This document shows, piece by piece, positions 16,317 through 25,683 of a stretch of DNA of 35,714 nucleotides. Under the pieces are notes generated by a model. The model worked only from the letters and a program-made list of their open reading frames with translations. It did no database searches and was not told where the DNA came from. Position 1 is the first letter of the stretch; the number at the start of each line of letters is the position of its first letter. The DNA is from Planctomycetota bacterium (GTDB lineage Bacteria > Planctomycetota > Planctomycetia > Pirellulales > UBA1268): positions 1-35,714 of the forward strand of contig VGYR01000006.1 of the NCBI GenBank assembly GCA_016872925.1, written 5' to 3'. The position numbers and the translations under genes were made by a program.

Positions 16317-19300
16317 CTATTCAACACGAAATCGATGCTGCCCATCCGGCACGTCGAACCGGACCCGGCCGGTTGCCTGTTCTTGACGCTCGGCAGGCGT
16401 GCCCCCGATCGCCACACGACCTTGCGGAACCCTCGCCGACTCGATCCGAACTCCGCGGGTGCCACCTCGAGTCTCCCCGTAGAGCGATTGCGCTTCGAAG
16501 ACGATTTCGACGAAGCCCGATGGATCTCTCGCACCTTCGAGGGCCACGGTGTCTCCTTCGGCTTCCACGCGATCTAGGCCTCCGAAGATCGCGATGCTCT
16601 TGACCTGGGCTGCTTCCCGAACCAGGGCCATTCCATCCACCCGCGACGAGATGGCATGCGTCTCGTCCGCCAGCCGGCAATGCATCCCGCCGGACTCCTC
16701 GTCGGGAATCACCTCGGGTGGCTTCTCCCCCTGTCGCCATGGATAGAGAAGCGCGGCGTAGGTCCGATGCGTGGAGGGTAGCCGCACCTGGAAGAGCTGT
16801 TGGCGATAGTCGCCCGCAAAGCTCTGAGTGGGACCGTAGGCTCCCGTCACGACCTCACCTCCCTGCAGCAGCGGGATCACCGCAAGATTGACGCCGAACT
16901 TTCCTGTAAAGAACGCGCCGTGTTGCGTGACTTGCTGCCGAAGCGACAGGCACCAGATGTTCCAGTCCCATGGAACCGACGCCCGCACGTCGTCGCGGAT
17001 CACCACGTAGGGTACGCCGCCGTCGCTGCTCGGCTTTACGAACAGCATCTGACGACGCCACCGAACCGGCGAGTCCGCCGTGAAAGAGCCCCCTCGTCCG
17101 GAGTTGCCAATCTCGCGAGGCGATGACAGGACCAGCCGATCAGGGCCTTCGAGCGGCTGCGGCAATGGGAGCGCCTCAAATCGGCTAAATGCCCACTCCG
17201 CGCAGGCATAGTCGGCGCCAGGGCTGGGTATCCAACCGCGGATTCTTCCTGTACCCGCGTCCTGCTCGGAGCTCTCGGCGAAACTGGGACGATTGGCCAT
17301 CCATCGCTGCCGGGTGACGTTCGACTGTCCCCCATTCTTCTCGACATCGTAGCCCCGGATGCCCGGAATCAGGCTTATCGGGGCTCCAAGGGCGTGAAAG
17401 TGAAGCCCGCCCTCCGCGTTGAAGGACGCCAGACCTCCCGGCTTTCCCGCCTCCATCGCAAGAAAGGTCTCGTCCCCTGTGCCGCAATCATGCCGGAAAA
17501 TCACACCCCAACCGTCGAGAAGGAGGCTCGTCAACTGCGGATTGCGAGGAGTGATGGAGTCGTCCGTCATCGCAAGCGTTGTCATCCCGATCCCATCTGT
17601 CGGCAGAAACTTCAGCGTCAGGGGCCGACCTGCCCGCGCCCAATACCACGCCATGCGGCCAGCAAACTCCGGGTCGTCGCGGCCAATCGCTGCAGCCGCT
17701 ATGCCCCATTGCGCCGAGCGATTCCACTGGGCCTGACCCATCCCAAATGGCGCGATATAGCCGAAGCCGTATCGAGGGTCCGGAGGAACGAGCAGTTGGC
17801 CGTAGAAGTCCAAGCCGTCACGTAGCCTTGAGTCGTTAAAAAAGTCGCGATCGCCAGACCTCTTGAGCAAGGTGGCCGACCAGACGCATAGGTCAAGCGT
17901 CAGATGACCGTACCACTCGTCCTGGCTCAAAGCCGGCAGGTGCTCTCGAGAATCAAGCACGTGATCGATTCGAGCGACTGCGACCGCCCTCCACGAAGCA
18001 GCCTTCGGGTGCGCCGGCAACAGGCAGCCGATCGCCCCCACCATGACATCACGACACGCGACCATGTCGGTATTGCCGTTGTTGCGCCCCAGCGGCTGGT
18101 AGTCGGCGGAGGTGAGCAACTCCGCCCAGAAGGACAGGAGTGCGCGGATACTCGCTTTGCAGGCAGGCGAGACGCTCGGTAACCCCAGCACGAGGTCCGC
18201 TTCGCGAATCGCCCGCGGAAGAACATCGATCGCGACGTGGAACATGCCGTAGCTGTGACCGAGCCTGTAGCCGCTCGTTCCCCCGCCCCATTTCACCTGA
18301 TGGACATGGTAATGCAGGCTAGCCTCGAGGAGAACTGCCAAGGGCGCGGCATACCGCTCGTTTCCCGTGGCAAGAAAGAGATCGTCGAGCATCATCGACG
18401 TAGAAAGCCACGCGGAGTGAAAAGGGTAGTTGGCGTCCCGCTTTGCCTCGTAGCCGGACCATGCGTTGGCCGCAGATCGAACTCGCTCGATGATCTGTGG
18501 GTTCGCAGCGGCCCTGGCCCGGAGATCCTGCCACTTTGCTCGGCGAGCGAATAGCAGCGGATACGTCAGTCCCGGAGGATCTGCGTAGTCCGGTGCCCAG
18601 TTTCTGACAGAGTCCAACGGTAGCAATCCGTATTTCATCGCGGCGACTTGCGGCGGTCGGGCCTGCTCGCGGCCGGGCCGCTCCGCGGGCTTCGGTTCTT
18701 CGGCCAGCGGCCCGGCGGCCTGCGAGGCCTTCGATCCGTAGATCGCCCAGCGCCGCGCTCCTGTGGTCACCGGGAGCACTGCTTGGACCGTGCCTTCGGG
18801 CGTCTTCTCGACGACGATCGCGTTCTCATCCAGCGCCTTCCATGCGCCAGCGCTAAGCGCAAGGATTCCCACGTAAGGCTCGAGGCCGCGGCGATAGAAC
18901 CCAGCCCAGGAACTCGCATTCAGCCACCACTCTCCGTGGGCCGGATGCAGGGTCATGATCGGTCCCGAAGAGGCCGGGACCGGAAAATCTCCCCAGGTCG
19001 CCGGGTCGCTTAAGCTGAGCGGCCATGTGCTCGCCAACGGCTGCCACGCGATGCGATCGGCCGCCACGCATCCACCTACGCCCAGAGCCCAGTAGGTTCC
19101 CTTGTCTCGCAGACGGTCGCCATACGACTTCATCACGTAGTTGCCTTCAGGCGTGCCTGCGGGCCTCACGTTCTCGAGCAGGCCGGCCGCCGGCTGTAGG
19201 TTGAACTGCTCCGAGATGAGCACAACCTCCTGGCCCGCGATCGCCTCGAGGCTCACCGTCCACTCGCCCCCGCCCTGAAATTGATAGCGAATTTGAATCG

Positions 19301-19871
19301 TCGCGCTGACGGGCCCCTTCTCCACCACGCGCGAGTCGAGCGATACCACTGCGGCTTGGCCGACCAGGTGACCGGCTTCGGCCCAATCAGCGCCTCCGAG
19401 TGAAATGGCCACCACCGGCGGACTGACGTCTGCAACAGGCACGCCTCCCTCCCAGGTCCACTCACCCAACGGGCAGAGAACGGCGATGCGGCTCGTGCCG
19501 AGCGCTACCTGAGTGCCTGACTCCTCGACGAAGAGGTCGCTGGCAGGCATACGCTGCGGCGGTGCACCCAGTTCCCACGTCTTGTCCTCGAACGCCGCGA
19601 CGCTGCCGACGAAGCTCACCACACCCCTGCGACTCCCGGGAGCCTCAGGCTTAAACTGGGCCGGCGACCACGTGCCGGAGGCATTCACGGCCAGCGCCGT
19701 CGGCTCGAGTCCCTCGGGAAGAGTGACGGCAAACCGCAGGCGCTCGTCCGTCCAGTCCTCGCCTAGCCGCTCCGTCAGCCTGAAGGATAGCCCTTCGGCA
19801 ACGAGTATTTCACTGGACGATGCGAGCGCCAGGAACGAGATGAGCACAAGGAATCGCACGACGATCTTCAA
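16317..19871 (-). CDS. Large secreted heparinase II/III-like protein (putative polysaccharide lyase)
   Basis: The protein has 1184 residues. The first 25 form a Sec signal peptide (Lys/Arg followed by VLISFLALASSS), so it is exported. Residues up to about 390 are beta-rich. About 430-760 look helical, consistent with an alpha/alpha toroid, with SYGMFHVAIDVLPRAI (near 540) and RNNGNTDMVACRDV (near 595) as candidate active-site segments. The C-terminal part is beta-rich and contains GLHFHALGAPISLIPG, which resembles the heparinase II/III sheet motif (H/D..sF.l...G..ll.dpG). The family cleaves uronic-acid polysaccharides by beta-elimination. Its ATG overlaps the upstream GT4 stop (ATGA), tying it to polymer synthesis. 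Trimming, release or recycling of the polymer is inferred. The family assignment rests on remembered motifs and the length exceeds most members. Confidence 0.65.
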   Translation of the reverse strand: MKIVVRFLVLISFLALASSSEILVAEGLSFRLTERLGEDWTDERLRFAVTLPEGLEPTALAVNASGTWSPAQFKPEAPGSRRGVVSFVGSVAAFEDKTWELGAPPQRMPASDLFVEESGTQVALGTSRIAVLCPLGEWTWEGGVPVADVSPPVVAISLGGADWAEAGHLVGQAAVVSLDSRVVEKGPVSATIQIRYQFQGGGEWTVSLEAIAGQEVVLISEQFNLQPAAGLLENVRPAGTPEGNYVMKSYGDRLRDKGTYWALGVGGCVAADRIAWQPLASTWPLSLSDPATWGDFPVPASSGPIMTLHPAHGEWWLNASSWAGFYRRGLEPYVGILALSAGAWKALDENAIVVEKTPEGTVQAVLPVTTGARRWAIYGSKASQAAGPLAEEPKPAERPGREQARPPQVAAMKYGLLPLDSVRNWAPDYADPPGLTYPLLFARRAKWQDLRARAAANPQIIERVRSAANAWSGYEAKRDANYPFHSAWLSTSMMLDDLFLATGNERYAAPLAVLLEASLHYHVHQVKWGGGTSGYRLGHSYGMFHVAIDVLPRAIREADLVLGLPSVSPACKASIRALLSFWAELLTSADYQPLGRNNGNTDMVACRDVMVGAIGCLLPAHPKAASWRAVAVARIDHVLDSREHLPALSQDEWYGHLTLDLCVWSATLLKRSGDRDFFNDSRLRDGLDFYGQLLVPPDPRYGFGYIAPFGMGQAQWNRSAQWGIAAAAIGRDDPEFAGRMAWYWARAGRPLTLKFLPTDGIGMTTLAMTDDSITPRNPQLTSLLLDGWGVIFRHDCGTGDETFLAMEAGKPGGLASFNAEGGLHFHALGAPISLIPGIRGYDVEKNGGQSNVTRQRWMANRPSFAESSEQDAGTGRIRGWIPSPGADYACAEWAFSRFEALPLPQPLEGPDRLVLSSPREIGNSGRGGSFTADSPVRWRRQMLFVKPSSDGGVPYVVIRDDVRASVPWDWNIWCLSLRQQVTQHGAFFTGKFGVNLAVIPLLQGGEVVTGAYGPTQSFAGDYRQQLFQVRLPSTHRTYAALLYPWRQGEKPPEVIPDEESGGMHCRLADETHAISSRVDGMALVREAAQVKSIAIFGGLDRVEAEGDTVALEGARDPSGFVEIVFEAQSLYGETRGGTRGVRIESARVPQGRVAIGGTPAERQEQATGRVRFDVPDGQHRFRVE

Positions 19872-21034
19872 CGCGAAAGCGCCCGTTCAAAGGCCTCCAA
19901 GAGCTTCGTGGCCGTTACCGCGGAGCGGTACGACTCGGCGTGCTTCCGTGCCTCGCCGCCCATGGCGGTGAGTAGAGCAGGGTTTTGAACAAGCTGCTCC
20001 AGCCGAGCAGACAAGGCGGCCGCATCGTTCCATGGGTGCACAAACCCCGTTTGGCCCTCGATCACCAGATCATGATGCGATCCGGCTCGATCAGACACGA
20101 GGCAAGGCAACCCCCAGTGCATCGCCTCGTTGACGACGAGGCCCCACGTGTCATAGGCGGAGGGGAGGCAGAAAATATCGGCGGCGGCGAAGTATCGCCC
20201 CAACTGCGATTGATTCACGAATCCCGGCATGAGGAGCCTGCTACCAAGGATCGGGCGGAGTTTGGTCTCGACACGATCCTGTTCTTCTCCCGCCCCGAGA
20301 AAGCATACCGCCACCCGGTCTTTCGAGGGCAGTCGGGCGATGGCCTCGGCTAGCAACAGCGGCTGCTTCCTCGGGATCAGCTTGCCGCTGAAGAGGATGA
20401 GCCGAGTCGAGTCATCGACCCCGAGCACCGCGCGGTTCTGCACACGGTCGGAGACCGCCCTCTGCTGCTCGATGAGTGTGTCATCAACGCAGTACGGCGC
20501 CACCACGATGCGATCGGGAGAGATGCCATGCTGCATAAGATGCGCCGTGGAATCCTTGCCGATCGACGCAAATACATCGACATGCCTGTACAGCTGGCGG
20601 AGGTAAATCGGCCTCAGGACAGCCCGCCACGCCGGACTGGCCGGATCACGCTTGGTGGCGAACTCGCCCCTCATGACCAATCGATAGGCGTTCGCATTAC
20701 GGTATCGCACCAGTTGGCGGCTGTAGGCCGCCGCGTAGCCGTGCACCATCACGGCATCCAGGCGCTCCCTGGCCAGGAATCCCGACAGATCCGGGATGAC
20801 CGCCTGACGGATGCCGCTGATCGACACTCGGGAGATAAACTCATGGTCGTATCCGTCCAGCAAGGGAACGTCCCAGGCAAACGCCTGGCCGAACCCTTGA
20901 TCCATGCGGCTCACGATCCCATGATCGCTGATAAAATAAACTTTTGTGGCCACCGACTTCTCTCGCGCCAGAATCCGCCACACCGGCGCCTGGTATTGGA
21001 TGGGGTGGGTCGTGAAGATGCCGATTCGTTTCAT
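19868..21034 (-). CDS. Glycosyltransferase family 4
   Basis: This 388-residue GT-B enzyme starts MKRIGIFTTHPIQYQAPVWR, the HPIQY start common to a GT4 subgroup in exopolysaccharide loci. The junction reads VVAPYCVDD, followed by LFSGKLIPRKQPLLLAEAI. The catalytic motif is DTWGLVVNE in SAYDTWGLVVNEAMHWG, with Asp at the first acidic position as in related enzymes. AGGA lies directly against the ATG, so initiation may be weak. It is coupled to the downstream lyase-like gene by a 4-base overlap, and diverges from the CgeB-like gene on the plus strand. Sugar specificity is unknown. Confidence 0.92.
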   Translation of the reverse strand: MKRIGIFTTHPIQYQAPVWRILAREKSVATKVYFISDHGIVSRMDQGFGQAFAWDVPLLDGYDHEFISRVSISGIRQAVIPDLSGFLARERLDAVMVHGYAAAYSRQLVRYRNANAYRLVMRGEFATKRDPASPAWRAVLRPIYLRQLYRHVDVFASIGKDSTAHLMQHGISPDRIVVAPYCVDDTLIEQQRAVSDRVQNRAVLGVDDSTRLILFSGKLIPRKQPLLLAEAIARLPSKDRVAVCFLGAGEEQDRVETKLRPILGSRLLMPGFVNQSQLGRYFAAADIFCLPSAYDTWGLVVNEAMHWGLPCLVSDRAGSHHDLVIEGQTGFVHPWNDAAALSARLEQLVQNPALLTAMGGEARKHAESYRSAVTATKLLEAFERALSR

Positions 21035-21114
21035 TCCTGTCGCACCTGCATTGATTCAGTCGCTTTCGCATGCCGGCCTACCTCATGCCCGTGCTGAATT
21101 TGGCGTCGACCACC

Positions 21115-22188
21115 ATGCCTGATCACCGGAAGGTTCTCTACATCGGCGAGGTGGGCGCCGGCACCACGTGCGCCATGCGCGCTGAGGCGCTCCGGCAGCT
21201 TGGATACCTCGTCGATGCCATCTCGGTGATCCCGGCCGCACGACCGAATCCGCTGCTGGATCTCTGTCGCCGTGTGGGCAATCGCCTGCGACGCCCCCTG
21301 GATCTGAACGGCGTCAACCATGCGCTCCTCAAACTGGCCGCGGGCTACGACATTCTCTGGATCGACAAAGGAAATCTGATCTCGCGACGAACGCTGCTGT
21401 GCGTCAGATCGCACACGCCTCGGCCCGTCATCATCGGATTTAGTCCGGATGACATGGAGCAACTGCACTGCACGTCGGTGTGGTTTCATTCGACTCTGCC
21501 GCTCTACGACGCCTACATCACCACCAAGAGTTTTCAGGTTGCCGAGCTCACGCAACGCGGCTGCCCGCTGGCAGTGTTCACCGACAATGCGTACGATCCG
21601 GCCACGCATCGGCCGCTCGCCGTGACCGAAGCCATGCACCAGGCCCACACAGGGGCCGCAGGATTCGTCGGCTATCACGAGCATGAGCGGGAGCGGTCTA
21701 TCGCACATCTCGCCGAGGCCGGCGTTGCCGTTCACGTGTACGGGCCCGGATGGGACCGGGCACGGCGACGGCTGCCGGCAGCGGTGCGAATCCATCCGCC
21801 GGTGTTTGGCGACGACTACGCTCGCGTGCTCTGCGCCACTCCCATCAATCTTGGTTTTCTCCGAAAATGCAACCGTGATCTCCAGACTACGCGAAGCATC
21901 GAGATCCCAGCGTGCGGCGGCTTCATGCTCGCCGAACGGACGACGGAACACCAGCGGCTCTTCATCGAGGGAGCAGAAGCCGACTACTTCACCGACAACG
22001 ACGAACTCGTACGGAAGACGATGCATTACCTAGCGCACCCGGCCGAGAGGCTCGCCATTGCCAGCCGTGGCAGGTTGCGCTGCCTGACCGACCGATACTC
22101 CTACGCTGAACGGCTGAGCGATGCCCTGAAGGTGATTGGTCAACAGATGTCCTCGGGCATCGCGCCCGCGCCGCGGATCCAACGGTAG
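21115..22188 (+). CDS. CgeB-like glycosyltransferase (Glyco_trans_1_2 type), copy 2
   Basis: This is a protein of about 357 residues related to the one at 13986-15017. It begins KVLYIGEVGAGTTCAMRAEA, a glycine-rich first loop. DILWIDKGNLISRRTLL matches the acceptor-side motif of the other copy. TRSIEIPACGGFMLAERTTE followed by LFIEGAEADYF is the donor-site pattern. I start at the ATG at 21115, just ahead of the first strand. In-frame ATGs at 21070 and 21085 would add 10-15 residues, and none has a clear ribosome site. Its 3' end overlaps the convergent GT4 gene by 49 bases. The acceptor and sugar are unknown. Confidence 0.8.
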   Translation: MPDHRKVLYIGEVGAGTTCAMRAEALRQLGYLVDAISVIPAARPNPLLDLCRRVGNRLRRPLDLNGVNHALLKLAAGYDILWIDKGNLISRRTLLCVRSHTPRPVIIGFSPDDMEQLHCTSVWFHSTLPLYDAYITTKSFQVAELTQRGCPLAVFTDNAYDPATHRPLAVTEAMHQAHTGAAGFVGYHEHERERSIAHLAEAGVAVHVYGPGWDRARRRLPAAVRIHPPVFGDDYARVLCATPINLGFLRKCNRDLQTTRSIEIPACGGFMLAERTTEHQRLFIEGAEADYFTDNDELVRKTMHYLAHPAERLAIASRGRLRCLTDRYSYAERLSDALKVIGQQMSSGIAPAPRIQR

Positions 22189-23258
22189 GCGGCAAGCATT
22201 CGCTCAGCCACCCGTGGCCACGTGTATTCGGCCATCATCCATTCGCGGCCGGCATGGCCCATCTCCTCGCGTGTCGAGTCGGATAGCATCATGGCCTGAT
22301 CGAGCGCTGCGGCGAGCGAGTCAACGCCGTTTGGCACCCACCAGCCGCATCCGCGCCCCGGCAACCCGCTCCATGGGGTGCCCGTGCTGGCCACCACTGG
22401 CACGCCATGCGCCAACGCCTCCGCGACCACCATCCCGAAGTTCTCCGCATGGCTTGGCAGCACGACGATATCGCATGAGCGATACCACGCCGACATATCC
22501 GACCCGGCCACGCCCGCGCCAAGCGTGACGCGAGGCAATCCCGCTGCCATGTCAGCCAACGAGGCCGCCACGCCCCCATCAGGGCCACGGATCGACAGTT
22601 CCCACTCTGGATGCTTGGCGGCGATCGCGTGCCATGCCTCGAGCAACCTGTCGACGGCCTTGATGCGGTGCAGCCTTCCCGCAAACCCGACTCTTCGACG
22701 TCCCGCCCTCTGGCCGCGGCTCACCAGCGACGGAACATCAACCCCGCATGGCACCACCACGATGGGCGCGCGAATCCCCGCTTCGCGACAGTGCCCCGCC
22801 TCCTCGATCGATGTGGCATGCAGCAGGTCCGAGCGGCGGAGCGTCGCTCTTTGGCCCATCGTCCACACGAGCCTCTTCTTCGCCCGCCCCACGGCACGTG
22901 ACTGCGGATGAAGCGCGCCGTGTATCGAATGCACCAATCTGCATTCGGTGCCCGCTGCAGCGCGCGGCGCCGTCACCCCCACGTCGGTCCAGAGATTGTG
23001 CGTGTGGAGGATGTCGGCCGTTGGTGCCGCTCGATCGATCGCGGCTCTGAGTTGCGAAGACCGTGCCCACGCGACGGGCCAGCAGCGGTCGCGAGGATAG
23101 AAGTGCGGAATGGCCTTGCTAAGCATGGCGCTCGGCAGCAAAGCATGCACATGCACCTGCTCCCCGGTCGCCGCCTCCGCGTCGGCCAGACCGCGCACCA
23201 ACGTCGCCACTCCATTCGCAGGGTCAGCCGCGTTTGCCACGCAGTGATGAATGATCAC
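22140..23258 (-). CDS. Glycosyltransferase family 4
   Basis: This 372-residue GT-B glycosyltransferase starts IIHHCVANAADPANGVATLV. ADILHTHNLW and LVHSIHGALHPQS lie in the acceptor domain. VVVPCGVDVPS precedes the donor domain, which begins RVGFAGRLHRIKAVDRLLEAW. The EX7E motif is ENFGMVVAE within SHAENFGMVVAEALAHG. Initiation is at a GTG at 23258. Its last 49 bases overlap the plus-strand CgeB-like gene tail-to-tail. It follows the FkbM methyltransferase in the same direction after about 55 bases. It shares the general architecture of the other GT4 enzymes here, and nothing specifies its sugar. Confidence 0.92.
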   Translation of the reverse strand: MIIHHCVANAADPANGVATLVRGLADAEAATGEQVHVHALLPSAMLSKAIPHFYPRDRCWPVAWARSSQLRAAIDRAAPTADILHTHNLWTDVGVTAPRAAAGTECRLVHSIHGALHPQSRAVGRAKKRLVWTMGQRATLRRSDLLHATSIEEAGHCREAGIRAPIVVVPCGVDVPSLVSRGQRAGRRRVGFAGRLHRIKAVDRLLEAWHAIAAKHPEWELSIRGPDGGVAASLADMAAGLPRVTLGAGVAGSDMSAWYRSCDIVVLPSHAENFGMVVAEALAHGVPVVASTGTPWSGLPGRGCGWWVPNGVDSLAAALDQAMMLSDSTREEMGHAGREWMMAEYTWPRVAERMLAAYRWIRGAGAMPEDIC

Positions 23259-23312
23259 GGCATGCCCCGTAGTGGTCGGCCCGGGTGAGCTGGAACAGTC
23301 TCGGCGTGGTCA

Positions 23313-24062
23313 TCAGAAAAAACGGTCATCCGAAGACGGCAGCAAACCTTCCTTGACAAACAGCACATCGCTCTGCAGCAGCGCAGCATCGCGGGCCCGT
23401 TGGGAATAGGTACAGATATCCGCGATTCGGAAATCCCGCTGTCCGAGAAATGCGATTACCTCGTGGGCCAAAGGCTGGTCGGCATACAGCCGCCGAAACG
23501 ACAGTTCGACGAGAAGAACCTGCGCGTGCTCGAGCACCGAAGCGGCCCCGCGAAGCACTTCGAGCTCATAGCCCTGGACGTCGAGCTTCACGAGGTCAGG
23601 CCGCAGCAACTCGCCTGTGACGACGAGCGAGTCGAGGGTGCGGAGGGGAACCTCCCGATCGGAGCCGCGAAACTGGGCGTCATTCGCCACGAGCATGCTC
23701 GACTGGTCGCCATGACACCGGATCGCGACAGTGCCGTCGGTCGCACCAACGGCACCCGACCAAACCCGCACGCGCGGAATCCTGCGAGCCAAATCCGCGA
23801 GTCCGGCGGCGTGATCGGGGAGCGGTTCGATGAGTAGATATGCCGCATCAGGAAAAACCCGTCGGCACTCGATAGTCCACTCGCCCCGAGCGGCACCGAC
23901 GTCGACGACTTGGCGAGGCGACCAGCCCGCCCTGCGAATCTTCCGCACGGAATGACTGAACCCAACCGGCCCCCACGAGGCGTTCACGCAACGCAATCCC
24001 AGCGCTGCGAATCCACGATTCAACAGTTCGCGAAGCCGCGCACCTGCAACTTCACCAATCAT
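23313..24062 (-). CDS. FkbM-family methyltransferase (copy 2)
   Basis: This 249-residue SAM-dependent methyltransferase has clear FkbM features: VVDVGAARGEWTIEC as motif I, YLLIEPLPDH as the second strand, and VPLRTLDSL. The diagnostic RPDLVKLDVQGYELEVLRGA follows. It is better conserved at motif I than copy 1. It probably O-methylates a sugar of the repeat unit. The ATG at 24062 lies about 50 bases after the stop of the Wzy-like gene in the same orientation, so it is likely in the same transcript. The C-terminal stop is 55 bases from the next GT4 start. Confidence 0.88.
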   Translation of the reverse strand: MIGEVAGARLRELLNRGFAALGLRCVNASWGPVGFSHSVRKIRRAGWSPRQVVDVGAARGEWTIECRRVFPDAAYLLIEPLPDHAAGLADLARRIPRVRVWSGAVGATDGTVAIRCHGDQSSMLVANDAQFRGSDREVPLRTLDSLVVTGELLRPDLVKLDVQGYELEVLRGAASVLEHAQVLLVELSFRRLYADQPLAHEVIAFLGQRDFRIADICTYSQRARDAALLQSDVLFVKEGLLPSSDDRFF

Positions 24063-24113
24063 GCCAGGCGGGCGGCCGCCACCGACCGTTCGGAGATGCC
24101 GCCGCGCGATACT

Positions 24114-25667
24114 TCACGCTGACCGCAACCGCTTGAAGGGCGGAACATTGCCGAGAACACGCACTAACATGTAGATGCAGAATCCAACGGGAATGGTGTA
24201 GGCCAAATCGTGCAGTAGCGACGGCACACCTTCGGTCGTTGCCCCAACGGCGCGGTCGACCCCGACGGCCAACAGCATCGTCGCAAACTGCGGAGAACTG
24301 CCGAAAATGAGTTCGACCGCTCTGACAAATAGGGCAAGCACCAGGCCCGTCAGCGCTCCAACGCCCAACTCGGCGGCGAATCCTCCCATCTCCCATGCGG
24401 CACCGACACAGTAGCGCTCTACGCTGTGCTGCTTATGCACGAGTCGGTAGCCGAAGGCGATCAGGCTACTCTTCTCCTCATACACCGGAACGACCAGCGC
24501 CGTCGCCAAGCCGCGCGGAAGAAACCCTTGCGTGGCCACCTCCAACAGATACTGCGGTAGCGAAAACGGTTTGTAGGCTACCGTCTCCGGCATGAACGTG
24601 ACCGTCTGAAATCCCCCGAGGGTGAACAGGCGGCCGAACAACTTATCGCCCAAACTCTCCCGAGCCTCCGCCAGCGCTTCGGTGCTCTGCGACATTTTAT
24701 CAACTCGGTCGGCAAGACTCTCAAGACCGCCGCGCCAGATACCCATGTTTAACTGTCGGCCGAAATCGCCCAAGATCATCACGCTCAGAAACAACACAAG
24801 AACGACAGCGAAGGCCTGCATCTTCCTAAAAGCGGAGATATCGCCCAGAAAGAGCACGCCGAACCCGTAAAAGAGTACCGGAAAGAATCCGAAAGAGCGA
24901 TTGTTAGTGAGGATATTGAGACCCGCATTCGCGACCAGAACACCCATGACGATTGCTCGGTCCCTCCACGATCGCCGCCGCCACGTCGCCCCGCACAGAA
25001 GCGGCAGCCCTAGGCAGTAGCGAAACATGCCGTAGACGAGGTATCCACCATAAGATTCCTCGCTGATGTTGATCAGCCGCAGCACGAGCAACGCCAGAAC
25101 AATCAACGTAAATGCCCCGAACGCCGGCATGCAGACTGCATCAGCGGCATCGCTCCAGGCGCGATACGAGCGGGTTGAAGACGCCGCCACCGACCTCGGC
25201 GATAGCAGAAACCATGCGGCGCTCAGGGCGACTACGTAGACCGAGGCCGCAAGCTGGAACCGCCAGTTCATGAGCAGGATCGGAACCGATTCCAGCTGGA
25301 TGTAGATCAAGAATCGCGGATTGAAGTAGCAGAAATACAGCGTGGACAGCGCCACCTGCACGCCTATCGGCAGAAGGTACGCGGCCAGCAGGGTTCCAGA
25401 CACCGGATTCCTTCTCAGTGCCGCCCACGTTAAGCCACCCGTCAGAATTAGATTCCCGATCGCACAGACTGCCGTGAACAGATCCTCTCGCTCGGTTCTC
25501 ACGATCATGAGGATTGCGGATGCGACGAGGACGCTGCCGGCCGACACGAACCATCGGTACGAAGGCGCCGCGCCTTGAAGTTGCGAGCGCCCTCTGCCGG
25601 ATCGCTGGGCGAACCGCGGCTCCTCGTGCGGCATCGAGCCCGGTGTGACCGCATCCGCTAGCGACAT
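24114..25667 (-). CDS. Wzy-like O-antigen/capsule polymerase (polytopic membrane protein)
   Basis: This protein of 517 residues has about eleven to twelve hydrophobic segments and a large hydrophilic loop around residues 300-390 (NMGIWRGGLESLADRVDKMS onward). That topology fits Wzy polymerases and O-antigen ligases, which are too divergent to identify by motif. It lies among the flippase, glycosyltransferases and initiating enzymes, and no other candidate polymerase is in the window. The ATG at 25667 has GGAG eight bases upstream. A TTG at 25682 in the same frame is less likely. About 45 cytoplasmic residues precede the first membrane segment. An O-antigen ligase role cannot be excluded. Confidence 0.7.
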   Translation of the reverse strand: MSLADAVTPGSMPHEEPRFAQRSGRGRSQLQGAAPSYRWFVSAGSVLVASAILMIVRTEREDLFTAVCAIGNLILTGGLTWAALRRNPVSGTLLAAYLLPIGVQVALSTLYFCYFNPRFLIYIQLESVPILLMNWRFQLAASVYVVALSAAWFLLSPRSVAASSTRSYRAWSDAADAVCMPAFGAFTLIVLALLVLRLINISEESYGGYLVYGMFRYCLGLPLLCGATWRRRSWRDRAIVMGVLVANAGLNILTNNRSFGFFPVLFYGFGVLFLGDISAFRKMQAFAVVLVLFLSVMILGDFGRQLNMGIWRGGLESLADRVDKMSQSTEALAEARESLGDKLFGRLFTLGGFQTVTFMPETVAYKPFSLPQYLLEVATQGFLPRGLATALVVPVYEEKSSLIAFGYRLVHKQHSVERYCVGAAWEMGGFAAELGVGALTGLVLALFVRAVELIFGSSPQFATMLLAVGVDRAVGATTEGVPSLLHDLAYTIPVGFCIYMLVRVLGNVPPFKRLRSA

Positions 25668-25683
25668 GTGTGCGCTCCGCAAC

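Noticed and set aside
21031-22026. 331-codon minus-strand frame
   Set aside because: It is antisense to the CgeB-like gene and has no recognisable motifs.
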